A stretch of DNA of 64,000 nt, taken from positions 24,158,300 through 24,222,299 of the forward strand of contig OY726560.1 of assembly GCA_963383645.1 (NCBI GenBank), in the 5' to 3' direction. The notes beneath the pieces are model-generated. The model saw only the letters and a list, made by a program, of their open reading frames with translations. It did not search any database and was not told the origin of the DNA. Each line of letters starts with the position of its first letter. The stretch's first letter is position 1. This stretch comes from Muscardinus avellanarius. Taxonomy: Eukaryota; Chordata; Mammalia; Rodentia; Gliridae. This document shows positions 43,990 through 54,170 of this stretch, in pieces. A program made the position numbers and the translations under genes.

Positions 43990-44560
43990 AGGCGGATATT
44001 AAGTTTGCAGTTAGAGAGTAGCTCATTTATGCTAACAGCCTTGAGGCTGTAAGGATTCTGTTTATTACATTAGAAGCCACACCGTGTTCTACATCCTAAA
44101 TGCACCATTTCAGACTCCACATTGTGAATCTCTGCTAATGCTCTGAATATGAAGTGGGCTGTATGCAAATGCATTTGTTCATAATGAGCTTTTAGCATCT
44201 CTCCTCCTCTCTGAGGATAAAATCAGTCTATGTGCTTCTTCTTTAGTCTCCTCAGTAATCTTCCTGGAGAGAGCACAAGATGATTAAACCCCCTCTAAAT
44301 CATCATAAGGCTGTTGAAAGGCATTCTCCTCTTGAACTTCAGCTTTGCTCTAAAACAACCCAGCAATTGAATTTGAAACTGTCTCAGGGTGAAGTTAAAA
44401 GAAGATATAAATCTTCCTTGCTGTCCTTTAACATCTAATAAAGGGATTGGTGCTGTATTATAACTTTATTAGTTTCCTAGATACTCTCTTACTCGCCAGC
44501 GATAGGCATCCTTCAAAAGTGTATCCTCGTGCCTAGAGAAACACATCGCCTTTGGAGTGA
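43990..44560. promoter_or_regulatory. Candidate conserved enhancer-like element
   Basis: Repeat-free, with a perfect POU octamer ATGCAAAT at 44163-44170, nearby CATAATGAGC and AGATGATTAAACCCC homeodomain-type words, and TAACTTTATTAG at the right. This is typical of deeply conserved developmental non-coding elements. The call is by appearance only. Confidence 0.35.
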
Positions 44561-45440
44561 TGGTGCAATGATGTTTGGTTTCATCTGTGGCTTCAAGCCA
44601 GCTCTTGTGGTTTGCTGAGAGTCAGAGACTTCGGATGGGGTGATGTTTTATTTTCTGCAACTCTAGTGTCATTGGAAATGGGTAATTATATGCATTGAGA
44701 CAGAGTTCACAGGAGACATTCACATGCTTTTAATTATTCATCAAAGATCAAGTGTTAACTTTAAGAAGCACTTTAAAATATAGTGTTACGGAGAATGATA
44801 AAACCAGTATAAGTATACAAGTTCTGCTATTTTTTGGAGCAGAAAATAGGACATTTAGCTATTTGAGTTATGTGTCTTTTCTCACTTAAATGGAAATGTC
44901 TATCCATATAGAGAAAAAAGAGGGGATCAAGGCAAGTTGGTTATTCATACATGTAAAGCTGATTTCCCAAATTCAGGGAAGAATTCCAGATAGCCATCAG
45001 TACCAAGAAATCATGCTTTCTCTCTGAAAATAATGACACATTACCCATGACCTTGAAATGACCTCTTAGACACACTCCATTTGTCACCCTCCCTCTGATG
45101 CTTGAGTATAGATGTACTGTATTATGGTCATCTCCACTCTATAGAAATTCTAGAAACTCTTGATTCTCACAAGACCTCTATAGTAACAGACAAATTGAGC
45201 TTGGTTAAAGGAACTCTACTAATAAGGTCATTTATTATAGATAAAGCTATTTCTGATGAGGTTTAAATTCTAGTGGAAAGAATCTGACAAGATCATCTAA
45301 AGTAGTCATCACTGCTTGGTCTGCTTTAAAAAAAAATTGAATCAGTTACCAACAACTAATATCAACTCAGTTATCTCATTCGTGTTTGTCTGGTTCTCAA
45401 AAGGATTTCAGGTTTTAATTTATGTGATAAAACAACTGCA
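44561..45440. other. Non-coding unique sequence
   Basis: No gene or named repeat. Confidence 0.5.
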
Positions 45441-45441
45441 G

Positions 45442-45672
45442 GCTGGGCATGGTGGCACATGCTTATAATCTCAGCATTCGGGAGGATGAGACTGGAGGTT
45501 CATGGTTTCTGGACAGCCTCAGCTACTTAGTGAGGCCCTCAGCAACTTAGTGAAACCATTTTTCAAAATAAATAATACAAAGTAGGGCATGAGATGTAGC
45601 TCGGAGGTCAAATGCCCCTGGGTTTCATCCCCAGACACCCCTTTACACACACACACACACAAAAAAAAAAAA
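45442..45672 (+). mobile_element. B1-dID type SINE
   Basis: GCTGGGCATGGTGGCACATG, ACTTAGTGAGGCCCTCAGCA and TAGGGCATGAGATGTAGCTC, ending CCCCAGACACC with an (AC)n then poly(A) tail. Confidence 0.93.
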
Positions 45673-46254
45673 CCCTGCATTTTGTTGTTGAAGACCTGGA
45701 TTATTAGAGAATTCAGATGTTTTGCTCCAAGTCACAAAGCCAATTGATTACTAAATGTCGTGTTTATTCATATGAGGAAATTTTTATATATTTTCTTCTG
45801 ACATAGTAATCCCCAAATTTGTAAATGTCTTTTCCATTGGACTCTAACTATGAGCTTGAAGGTCTTCAAACCAGAAGTTGTGCTGAAGTCAGGGGAAAGT
45901 GGCTGCTTTTCCAGTAATTGTCATTTGGGTTTTCCTTTTCTCAAAGGAAAACAGAAAGCCAACTGTTCTTTTCCAACTTATTGCAAGTCATATTAAAAAA
46001 TATATTTTAGAGCAACATAATGAGAGATGGATAAGATACCTAGAACATTAGAAAGATACAGAAAGTGACAAGAAAGCAACATAGCAAAGAGACAAAGAAC
46101 ACAAGTTAAATGCCTACTTAATTTGGTCTCAATTATTTTGGCATTTAGGCAAACGGTGACGGGGGCTTGGCTTAAAAATGGAAAGCAATATTTTTCAAAT
46201 TTCTCCCAGCTGGTGCGTACTGTATATAAGTTGTCTCACGCATGCAATCATCTC
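45673..46254. other. Non-coding sequence, nothing recognised
   Basis: No gene or confident repeat. Confidence 0.5.
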
Positions 46255-46340
46255 TCAGGAAAAGCATTTAGTCATTCCTACAGAGAGGGAATCTGAGTTT
46301 CAGAGAGGTTAAGAAACACCCTAAATCCATCCAATGAGCT
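46255..46340 (-). repeat. MIR fragment, reverse
   Basis: GAGAGGGAATCTGAGTTTCA, GAGAGGTTAAGAAACACCCT and AAATCCATCCAATGAGCTTG match the reversed MIR 'gaaactgaggctcagagaggttaagtaacttgcccaagg'. Confidence 0.75.
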
Positions 46341-46450
46341 TGTAGTAAAGGTATGCCAAGGTGTGGATTATTTTTAAGACACAATTTGCCTTATGCAATT
46401 TAAAAATGTAAAAATAGTGCAATTTAAGAGTATAAAAAAGTCAAAAGGAA

Positions 46451-46642
46451 GTCGGGCGTGGTGGCGCACCCTTGTAATCCCCGCGCTTGGGAGGTGGAGA
46501 CAGGAGGATCGCGCAGGTTCGAAGCCCGCCATGCTGGCTTAAGAGATCCTGTTTCCAAAAATAAAAAAGTATAAAATAGGTCTGGGAGTGCAGCCTAGAG
46601 GTAGAAGGGCTTCCAAGAACCCCAGTACCACCCCCCGCAAAG
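46451..46642 (+). mobile_element. B1-dID type SINE, young subfamily
   Basis: GTCGGGCGTGGTGGCGCACC, CCCCGCGCTTGGGAGGTGGA, GCTGGCTTAAGAGATCCTGT and GGGCTTCCAAGAACCCCAGT. AAAGTCAAAAGGAA at 46437-46450 and 46643-46656 is a perfect 14-bp duplication. CpGs are retained. Confidence 0.96.
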
Positions 46643-46925
46643 AAAGTCAAAAGGAACATTTTAAATGCTGACAAAGAAAAGGTTAAGTCAATTTTTGAAG
46701 CACACCCAAGAAAATTTCTTCTATATTACCATGGAATTAATCTAATTTTAAATAGTTACTTTCTGCACATGAGAGCAAATTCCTTTTGAGACTTATTGGG
46801 GCACAATTTCCTTAATTTAAATTGCTTTTATACTGGAAAGTAACAAAAGGGCATCTCTTTGGTGATGAATATTGGTTTTCTTTACATTTATTTCAGAGCA
46901 TTTAAATTTATTTAAAACATTTCAG

Positions 46926-47140
46926 AGCTGGGCACAGTAGCCCATCTATTACAATGGCCTGTGATCTCAGTATTTGGGAGGTTCAAGAAGGAGGATCACA
47001 GGTTCAAGAGGCCAGCCTCAGCAATTTAGCAAAAACCTCAACAATTTAATAAGACCCTGTGTCACAAAACAAAACAAAACAAAACAAAACAGGTGGGGTT
47101 TGGGAGTGTAGCTAGGAAGTAGACTGTTCCTGGGGGGGGA
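46926..47140 (+). mobile_element. B1-dID type SINE (old, rearranged head)
   Basis: GAGCTGGGCACAGTAGCCCA is followed by an extra TCTATTACAATGGCC before TGTGATCTCAGTATTTGG. The linker carries an (AAAAC)n expansion at about 47067-47091. The right part ends early at TTCCTGGGGGGGG. Confidence 0.88.
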
Positions 47141-47209
47141 TTTATGACTTATCTTCTCCCTGAAATATTTAAATACTGAAGCGATCACACTCATATATGT
47201 ATACCCATA

Positions 47210-47270
47210 CATATATATATATATATATGTATAGTGTGTATACATATGCATATATCATGTATATGTTTAT
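47210..47270. repeat. AT-rich (TATA/CATA)n stretch
   Basis: Interrupted TA and CATA units: ACATATATATATATATATGT, then GTATACATATGCATATATC. Confidence 0.8.
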
Positions 47271-47289
47271 AAATTTTCTGAAGCATCTA

Positions 47290-47860
47290 AGTCACAAAAA
47301 CAAGCAAATGCAACCTGCTTTCTTTGTAGACAACAACATCTCTCCCTTCCAGACCTGCTGAAAATCTTTTCTTTGAAACCTCTGACTGAGAGCTAAATCT
47401 CTCCAGACAGGCTGAGGAGGATTAGCGTGTATTCCTTTGAGTAGCAGCCTCGCTGGGTCAAAGGCAGATAAAGGGATTTTCAAACACGGTTCTGATGAAG
47501 AAGGCAGCCAAGAATGAAAGGTTGAGGGACAGAAACACCTAACCCAGGACATTTTCAACCTTTATCAAACCCAGAGGAACTGCTGCTGCAGAAAGCTGCT
47601 TCCCTTTGCAGAGCCTGATGAAATAAATTCTGTGCCCTTTCAGAAGAGATTTGAATGGTGAATCACTCTGCTAGAGGATAGTATGAGAAGAGAGACGCTT
47701 TTCTTTTCCCGCGAGGCAGCATCCCTATTTATAAGCAGTAATGAAATTGACACAGGTAAACTGATTATGTTAAGTATACTGGGGACACAACCTCTGAGCA
47801 CCGTTTCCTCTGCCTGCTCTTTTGAGTTCATGTAGAAAGTTGTGATGCTGGGGCTCAGAA
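47290..47860. promoter_or_regulatory. Candidate conserved non-coding element
   Basis: Repeat-free, moderately GC, with GATA-type AGATAAAGGG, TTTCCCGCGAGGCAGC, and an E2F-like TTCCCGCG near 47706. Minus-strand frames 47292-47558 and 47640-47831 have no domain. The function is a guess from texture. Confidence 0.28.
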
Positions 47861-48569
47861 GCTTAACTCCCCATCAGGAAATGATTTATTAGCCTTTAGT
47901 AAGTTGCTGATCTGTTTGTACCTCAGCCTAAAATATGGAGCAGTAGTTTTCTTAGTAAATTGTTTTGAGATTTCATGTTGAAAGGATAAATGTGTAGCAA
48001 TTATGAAGCCTTTAAAGCAACATTGTAACAAGGGATTTCAACCTAAACTCCAATTGACATAAACTGTGGATTCTTATCAAGCTGGAAAATAACTACTCAA
48101 AAGTAATGAGGAGGGAAGCATATTTTGAGTGATATTTTCCAATAAAAATGGAGATGCAGTCATCTAAAACAGCATCATGCTAGAAAAGCAAAATGCAGTC
48201 TTTGAGTTATAGTGGGATAAGACACCGTGTGTGAACTCAGGAAGCTCACTGTCTGACAGGGTTGACTTCAAATAAATACGTGTGTACAACAGTGGGAGGT
48301 TGCCACCTCTAGCGACAACACATGTAAAGGGCAGAATCAGCAAACGTATTTGTATGGAACATGTTGGCCGTTTTTCATGTGCAAATCAAGAGATCCTCTA
48401 TACCATGAATATGTACAGTTATTATGTGTGGAGGGGGGAGGGGAAGCAGGGCAGAGAGCACCAAGCCCAGTCTGAATGTATGCTATTTTCAATAAGATTC
48501 ACATAAAAATTAAAAAAATAAATAAAAACAAAAATTTTAAACATGAATTATAATTCTAGAATCCTAGAA
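47861..48569. other. Non-coding sequence, nothing recognised
   Basis: Unique sequence with a GGAGGGGGGAGGGGAAGCAG run near 48430. No gene. Confidence 0.45.
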
Positions 48570-49475
48570 ATATTCAGTTAACTTTTAATGGATAAAATTA
48601 TATATGCTTATTATATACAACAGGATGCTTTGAAAATATGATAAGAGTGAAATGACTGATAAACACAGGCATTAACTCATGGAGTTACCATTTTTTATAG
48701 TAAGACTACTGAAAATCTACACTCAGTGATTTTTCAAAAATATAACACGTTATTGTTAACCAGAGCCATAAGGTTGTACAATAGATCTCTGGAACTTACT
48801 CCTATCTAACTGGAATTTTATGTCCTTTGACCAATATCTTGGCAATTACCATTATACTCTCTGAACCTGAGTTCGACATTTTTAAATTTCCACATGAAAG
48901 TGGGATTATGCAGCACTTGTCTCTTTTTGCCTGGATTATTTTAGTTGACATAATGCTTTCTAGGTTAATCCAGGTTGTTGCAAATGACGAAATTTCCCTC
49001 TTTTTAAAGGGTAGATTATATTCCACTGTCTCTATGTAGCAGTTTTTCTTTATTCATTCATTTATTGATGTCTACAGAAATTGACTCTTTCCCTAGGTCA
49101 CTGTGAATAATGCTGCACTTAACATGTGCAGGTAGATATCTATTGAACATACTGACTTCATTTCCTGAGGCTCTCTACCCAGCAGCGGGACTGCTGAACC
49201 ATATTGCAGTTCTATTTTTAATCTTTGCGAGATCTATGTTATTTTCCCTGGTGGTGTACTGATGTTCATTTTCACCAGCAGTGTGCAAGGGGTCCTTTTC
49301 TCAGCATCTTCACCAACACTTGTTACTTATTGTATCTTTGATAATAGCCATCCTAACACTTGTTGAGATGATAAATCATCTGATTTTATTTTGCATTAGC
49401 CTAATTAGTGATGTTGAATGATTTTTCATATATGTGTTGGCCACTTGTGTGATTTACGTGTCTTTCTTTTTTTTT
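48570..49475 (-). repeat. L1M 3' UTR and ORF2 3' end, reverse, about 0.9 kb
   Basis: In order on plus: GTACAATAGATCTCTGGAAC, GGGATTATGCAGCACTTGTC, CAGGTTGTTGCAAATGACGA, TGAATAATGCTGCACTTAAC, CCCAGCAGCGGGACTGCTGA, TCACCAGCAGTGTGCAAGGG, ACCAACACTTGTTACTTATT and TTAGTGATGTTGAATGATTT. This is the standard reverse reading of an L1M 3' region. Confidence 0.93.
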
Positions 49476-50030
49476 GAGAAACATCTATTCATGATCTTAG
49501 TAACATTTAGTCCAGTCTTTCTATTTCAAAATAGAAATATGAGACTGAGAAATCAAAGAAGTTGATAAATATTAGGAAGACTCTCAGAGACAGATTTTCA
49601 GTCTTATTCTTTCCTTGCTACAAACATTGAAATTAAATTAACTAATCAAGCCTATGAAAAAGATATGTGTAGTAGTATATATATGGTACACATATTAAAA
49701 TGTAATATCAGCATATCATGCCATAAAATTTAAAATATTATTAATATATTTTAGAATTATACGTAAAGTTGTTTATATGTTTATTACAGATTATATGTAA
49801 CCTATATTATATATTACACAATATAATATGCCTTAATTATTGTATATTTTAATGTATGTTGTTTTCATACATAATATATACTTCCTGTTATATATTAAAT
49901 ATAAGTGCTATAAATGAATAAACATGGTAAAATGTTACTTGCCAACTCAGAGAAAATTCACAATACAGCAGCCTGAATTTTTCACTTTTATCCATTGTTT
50001 TGGCCTGAGAAGATACCTCATCATCTCACT
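49476..50030. other. AT-rich non-coding sequence
   Basis: 49660-49920 is over 75% AT by eye, with TATATTACACAATATAATAT-like runs. No gene. Confidence 0.5.
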
Positions 50031-50046
50031 TAAATCATATTTCACT

Positions 50047-50273
50047 CCTGGCCTGGTGGCATACGCTTGTAATCCCAGCATTCAGGAGGCTGAGACCGGA
50101 GATCACGGTTCGCGGACAGCCTCAGCTACTTAGTAAAGCCCTTTGCAACTCAGTGAGACCCTGTTCAAAAACAAAAAGACTGAAAAATAGGGTTGGGGGT
50201 GTTGCTCAGAGGTCCAATGCCCCTGAGTTCTATCCCCAGTACCACAAATAAAATAAAATAAAATAAAATAAAA
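50047..50273 (+). mobile_element. B1-dID type SINE
   Basis: CCTGGCCTGGTGGCATACGC, GAGATCACGGTTCGCGGACA and GGTTGGGGGTGTTGCTCAGA, with an (AAAAT)n tail. TAAATCAT(A/G)TTTC at 50031-50043 and 50274-50286 is a one-mismatch duplication. Confidence 0.93.
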
Positions 50274-50286
50274 TAAATCATGTTTC

Positions 50287-51385
50287 CTTCCAACCCTAGC
50301 ATAAATGGCAGCTCTTCTTTGTAACTTTGCTTATTGGCTCTAACTTACTTCCAACAGTTAACAGCCTGTCTTCATCCTGTACCACAAGGTAGTGAACTTC
50401 TGCAGAGCCCCTTAATTGAGAATTAGCCCTGTGGTCACCAGGACTAAGACCTGGAAACCAGCAGGTCGGAGCAGAGGGTGACAGGAAGAACAAGTTCTGT
50501 CGCCTTTGTACACCACTGCATTCCCTTCTCTATAAAATGAGAATAAAGATTTTACTTCTTACATTGCTTCTGCAGGATTCAAGTGTACATAGGCATAGCA
50601 CTTAGTAAATATAAGTTTTTAGTCCTTTGTGTGTGTGTGGTTCATGCACACTGTGAGTGCCCAGGAAATATGTTCTGCCAAATCAAATTTATGCTTTCTT
50701 TCAAAAGTCTTTTATAGTTCTCTCTTCCATCTTAGCTTGATTCCTTTAATTTTGTCACCCAGCTACTGACAGATAGATCATAAAAGCTATTTTAAATGAT
50801 TTATATTCACCTTTGGGTCTTCCAAGAAAACAAACAGCCTGCTGCGTCAGATTTTGCCGACAGCATTCTCTTCTTGTCAACACAGAGCAACAAAGGTAGC
50901 GATGGAAGTTTGTGACAGCATTTTTTTTTTTCCTGGTGACTCATCTGTGGTGATGAGAGAGAAGCAAAGATCAAATGGAAATGTGAAATACAGACGAGAA
51001 ACAAACGCTGGAGCTGCCAAGTCTTCCGTGGTGTGGAAAGCACATGGAGTGGAGAGACCATGCAGCCGTTTCTGCACACATCAGCCCATATTCAAACCTT
51101 CCTTGGACATTTCCAGATAGTTTTGAATGAAAATCAGCTTTTGAGCTGTTTTAGCCCCAATTATCTACTTAACTGCCCCAATTCTCCTTTTTAAATTCAT
51201 AAATAGAAGCTGATTTCCCCATTGGCTCAGTTTTTTCCCCTGAATTATTGAAAGATAAACCTAACTGATCCATCTCCAAATACTTGACAGCTCTGCCCCA
51301 CCAGCTCTTCTTCTCAAAGAATGATTATCTGAGCAAATGAGTATGACCCAGTAGCTATACTTTATTTTTTCATGTTTCTCTATTT
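50287..51385. other. Non-coding sequence, nothing recognised
   Basis: Frames on both strands at 50807-51120 overlap almost completely and none shows a domain. Confidence 0.45.
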
Positions 51386-51389
51386 TTTT

Positions 51390-51780
51390 AAATTTTTTAT
51401 TGGTGCATTATATTCATACATCATATTGGGGTAAAAAAACTTGTGTGGACACACATGTACACATCGCCCATTTAGCCCCTACCCAATTCCCACCCCATTC
51501 CCTCCCCATCCCTCCTTCCCTTGTTTGGCTTAGAGGTTGACTTCAATATGTTTAAGTATATTGTGTGTTTTAGAGAATTTCCTTCTTTCCCCCTCCCATC
51601 CCCTCATTTAGGTTGTCTTGTTTGCTCCTCTATAGATTTTCCTTTTTCATCTAGAGTTCCTCCTATGACCCCTTTCAAATGAATCTCAGTCCTCCTCACT
51701 GCTCCGTCATCTTGTCTGACCTGAACTTGTTTCTACCATCTGTTCTCCCTCCAACAGCCAGGGGGATCATATTTTGTGGG
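51390..51780 (-). repeat. L1 3' end and 3' UTR, local lineage, reverse
   Basis: TTTTTTATTGGTGCATTATA, TTCATACATCATATTGGGGT, CATGTACACATCGCCCATTT, then a C-rich tract (CCCACCCCATTCCCTCCCCA). This is the reverse complement of the 3' terminus at 22295-22420, with fewer differences than the other copies. Confidence 0.85.
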
Positions 51781-51784
51781 GAGC

Positions 51785-51917
51785 CATTAAGGCTTTCCCC
51801 TAGATTAGTGTAAATAAATAAAAAGGGGGAGTTATATCCCCATTCACCACATAACTCTTTAAATCATGCTCTTTTTTATTTTTCTATTTTTTAATCTAGC
51901 ATTAAGGCTTTCCCCTA
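51785..51917. repeat. 18-bp direct repeats flanking a short insert with inverted ends
   Basis: CATTAAGGCTTTCCCCTA occurs exactly at 51785-51802 and 51900-51917. CTAGATTA (51800-51807) and TAATCTAG (51892-51899) form inverted repeats at the inner edges. The interval is AT-rich and contains AAAAGGGGGAGTTATATCCC. Confidence 0.9.
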
Positions 51918-51959
51918 ATATTTAAATATCCAAGTAGGCATCCCATCATCCTATAAACA

Positions 51960-52385
51960 AATAAGATGCACATTCCTTACCCAAGTCTCCAAGGCCCTAC
52001 AATGACAAGGTGCCTGGCCTTCTGTTGGACCACATCTTCTCCCACTGTTTCTCCCACTTGTTTCTGGCCATTTCTCAAATGCACCAAATGGGAACTAACT
52101 AAGGGCTTTGGTCCTTGTTTTTTCTGTTTGGAAAATTCTGTCTCTAGATTTTTTTGATGACTCTTATCTTTGATGCTCTCACTAAATAGTAATCCATTCA
52201 TCCTCTTTGACTTCACTCAAATTTATTTTTTATTATAATTTTCTTCTGGAATTAGTTAATGAGAACCCAATTGATGTCTGTATCTTCATGTTAGCACATA
52301 ATCTTTGTGGAACTTTACCATCAGAGCCTGAAAAGATGTGTCCCATATGGTAGGTGCTGGCAAAGATTTTTTGAATAAATGAGAA
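51960..52385 (-). repeat. L2 relic, reverse
   Basis: CAAGGCCCTACAATGACAAG, TGCCTGGCCTTCTGTTGGAC, GTTTGGAAAATTCTGTCTCT, GACTTCACTCAAATTTATTT and TAGGTGCTGGCAAAGATTTT follow reversed L2 (caaggccctacatgatctgg ... tggaatgctcttcc ... agctcaaatgtcacctcc ... gtgctcaataaatatt). Confidence 0.82.
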
Positions 52386-52590
52386 GTAGGAAAATATATT
52401 GGTAAAGCTCTTAGTAATCCATTGAGTACCAAATTCACATGCAGAAAATGAATTCTTGAATTTTTCATAATTTAAAATGTAAGGTAATATATAAAGTGTA
52501 GGATGACATCCTTAAAGGACAAGATGACCTCAGATATCTACATAGAAAAAGTCACAAGATGCTAATAGGGAAAAAAGAGATTACTGATGA

Positions 52591-53160
52591 TTTCTTTCTT
52601 TCTTTTTTTCATTATTTTAACTTATATAAAGAAATCATTTTATTTTTATAGTTCAAGAACCCAAGGAAAAGATAGGCACATTAAATTCATACAAATCATA
52701 TTCTAAACCTAAAATACAAAACAAAAAAGACTGATGTGCACTTAGTATGTATTTCAAATCTTTGGAACAGAATAAAAATTATCACAAAATGAAGGTATGA
52801 GACATCAAATCACTAGGAAGAGTTGATTAAACAACGCTTTCATGTTCCAGCTAATGAGACACAACAATGGACACTTGACTACTCAACCAGAAAAAATAAA
52901 GCACAGGCATCTCAGCTCTGATGACTTCCTTGTTTGTAGTCATTCTGAAGTGAACTGGTTCCACCCAGGCTATACCAAATTCTGTCAGACACATGCGTTT
53001 ATATTTTGTGATGTTGGCTAACTCTGGTCCATGGATGAAACCCAACCGAGTCTGTTTATTTGCATTAGGATGTTGCAAGCTATTTAGCTCAACTTCTGGG
53101 CTAGACTGACTGTGGCTTGGCTATTAGAAAACCAGTTACTCAGATTATCTTGAAGGCCAG
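52591..53160 (-). pseudogene. Probable processed retrocopy, source gene unknown
   Basis: On the minus strand there is an AATAAA signal (complement of 52639-52644), about 30 nt, then an A-rich tail interrupted by G (AAAAAAAGAAAGAAAGAAA, complement of 52591-52609), the layout of a reverse-transcribed mRNA 3' end. Upstream, 53078-52851 minus holds a 75-codon frame that extends upstream with sense (about 14 more codons) to a stop. It reads QHPNANKQTRLGFIHGPELA ... CLTEFGIAWVEPVHFRM, which looks protein-like but which I cannot assign. I see no target-site duplication, so the 5' limit is unknown. It could also be an unrelated open frame beside an old A-rich insertion end. Confidence 0.4.
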
Positions 53161-53179
53161 AGGAAGTTCAAACCTCACA

Positions 53180-53430
53180 CTCAGGCCTTCTTTTTAATGT
53201 AAACACTTCAGGATTTAACTTAGGAGGCATTTGGGGACAATGTGCAAAGCTTCAGAAAATTGATTTCTACTGCCCAATAAGGAAATGTACCTTTACCAAT
53301 CACAAGCTCGTGAAAGACATTTCATCTATTGCCACTGTGTTTGGAAGCTGGTTCGTCCCAACATGCAGGCTGAGCTGTTAATTTGCATTTCTGGAAGGCA
53401 ACCCTGACTTAGATTTCCTCTTAGTGCACA
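53180..53430. promoter_or_regulatory. Candidate conserved non-coding element
   Basis: Repeat-free, with ATGTAAACAC (forkhead-like), CCAATCACAAG, GTTAATTTGCATTTC and TTACCAATCA. This motif mix is common in enhancers. No direct evidence of activity. Confidence 0.28.
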
Positions 53431-54079
53431 TTTTTTTTGTGAAGAAATTGTTTTGGTGGCTGTTCCTCCAACCCCGGTATTCGATTAGTCACATCCCAGT
53501 CTGTGACAGAGAAAAAGAATGGGCAGGGGAAAAGAAATAAAAGAGAAAGACAGAAAAGAAAAATTTGACCTGGCCTCATGCTAACGCTGGAAACTGAATG
53601 TATTTGTTTCTTGGGGAAATAAAGTGTCTCCTAAGTCCTTGGCAGAGGGTTCAAAGTAGCCTTTAGTAAGTGCTGAGAGCTGTCTTTAGTCCAGGCCCAG
53701 GGACTGCAGTCCAGTGGGAGTAAGATCAAACACAGGTGCCGCAGAGACACCGCGAGCTTCACCAGTCACCTGGGAGTGGCTGCAGCCGAGGGGGAAAGCC
53801 TTTCAGACTTTGAAAAATAGCAAAGTAGCACTGTCTAGAGATTTGAAGTATTTAAGGTACCTCTTAGAAAGTTTCTTTCCACTGCACAGAATGGCGGGGA
53901 TATGACTTCAGAATAAGGACCATTTCCTCAGTGAAGTTCTGTTTTTATCTCCATCACAACCCCAGAGAAGTCTGCAGTAACAATAACCTCAGTAAATGTG
54001 AGCTCCCACAACTCTGCCAAGAGGTCTGGAGACTTCACTTCAACAGCCGAATTGATTTGGTTTCATTTCGGTTCTGTAG
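53431..54079. other. Non-coding unique sequence
   Basis: Slightly GC-richer at 53690-53800 with a few CpGs (GTGCCGCAGAGACACCGCGA). No gene assigned; frame 53714-53905 has no domain. Confidence 0.4.
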
Positions 54080-54170
54080 TTCATGAAGAGTTTATTGGGT
54101 GTCTACCATGCACCTGAATGTGGTGGGAAGCAAAACTTAAGTTTCTCTCACAGAATCTATAGTCTTGTTT
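54080..54170 (+). repeat. L2-like fragment
   Basis: AGAGTTTATTGGGTGTCTAC, CATGCACCTGAATGTGGTGG and CACAGAATCTATAGTCTTG fit the degraded L2 3' phrase. Confidence 0.55.

Noticed and set aside
48296..48315. CCACCTCTAGCGAC as a second CTCF motif
   Set aside because: The GGC part of the core is missing and surrounding sequence is not CpG-enriched, unlike the match at 16363.
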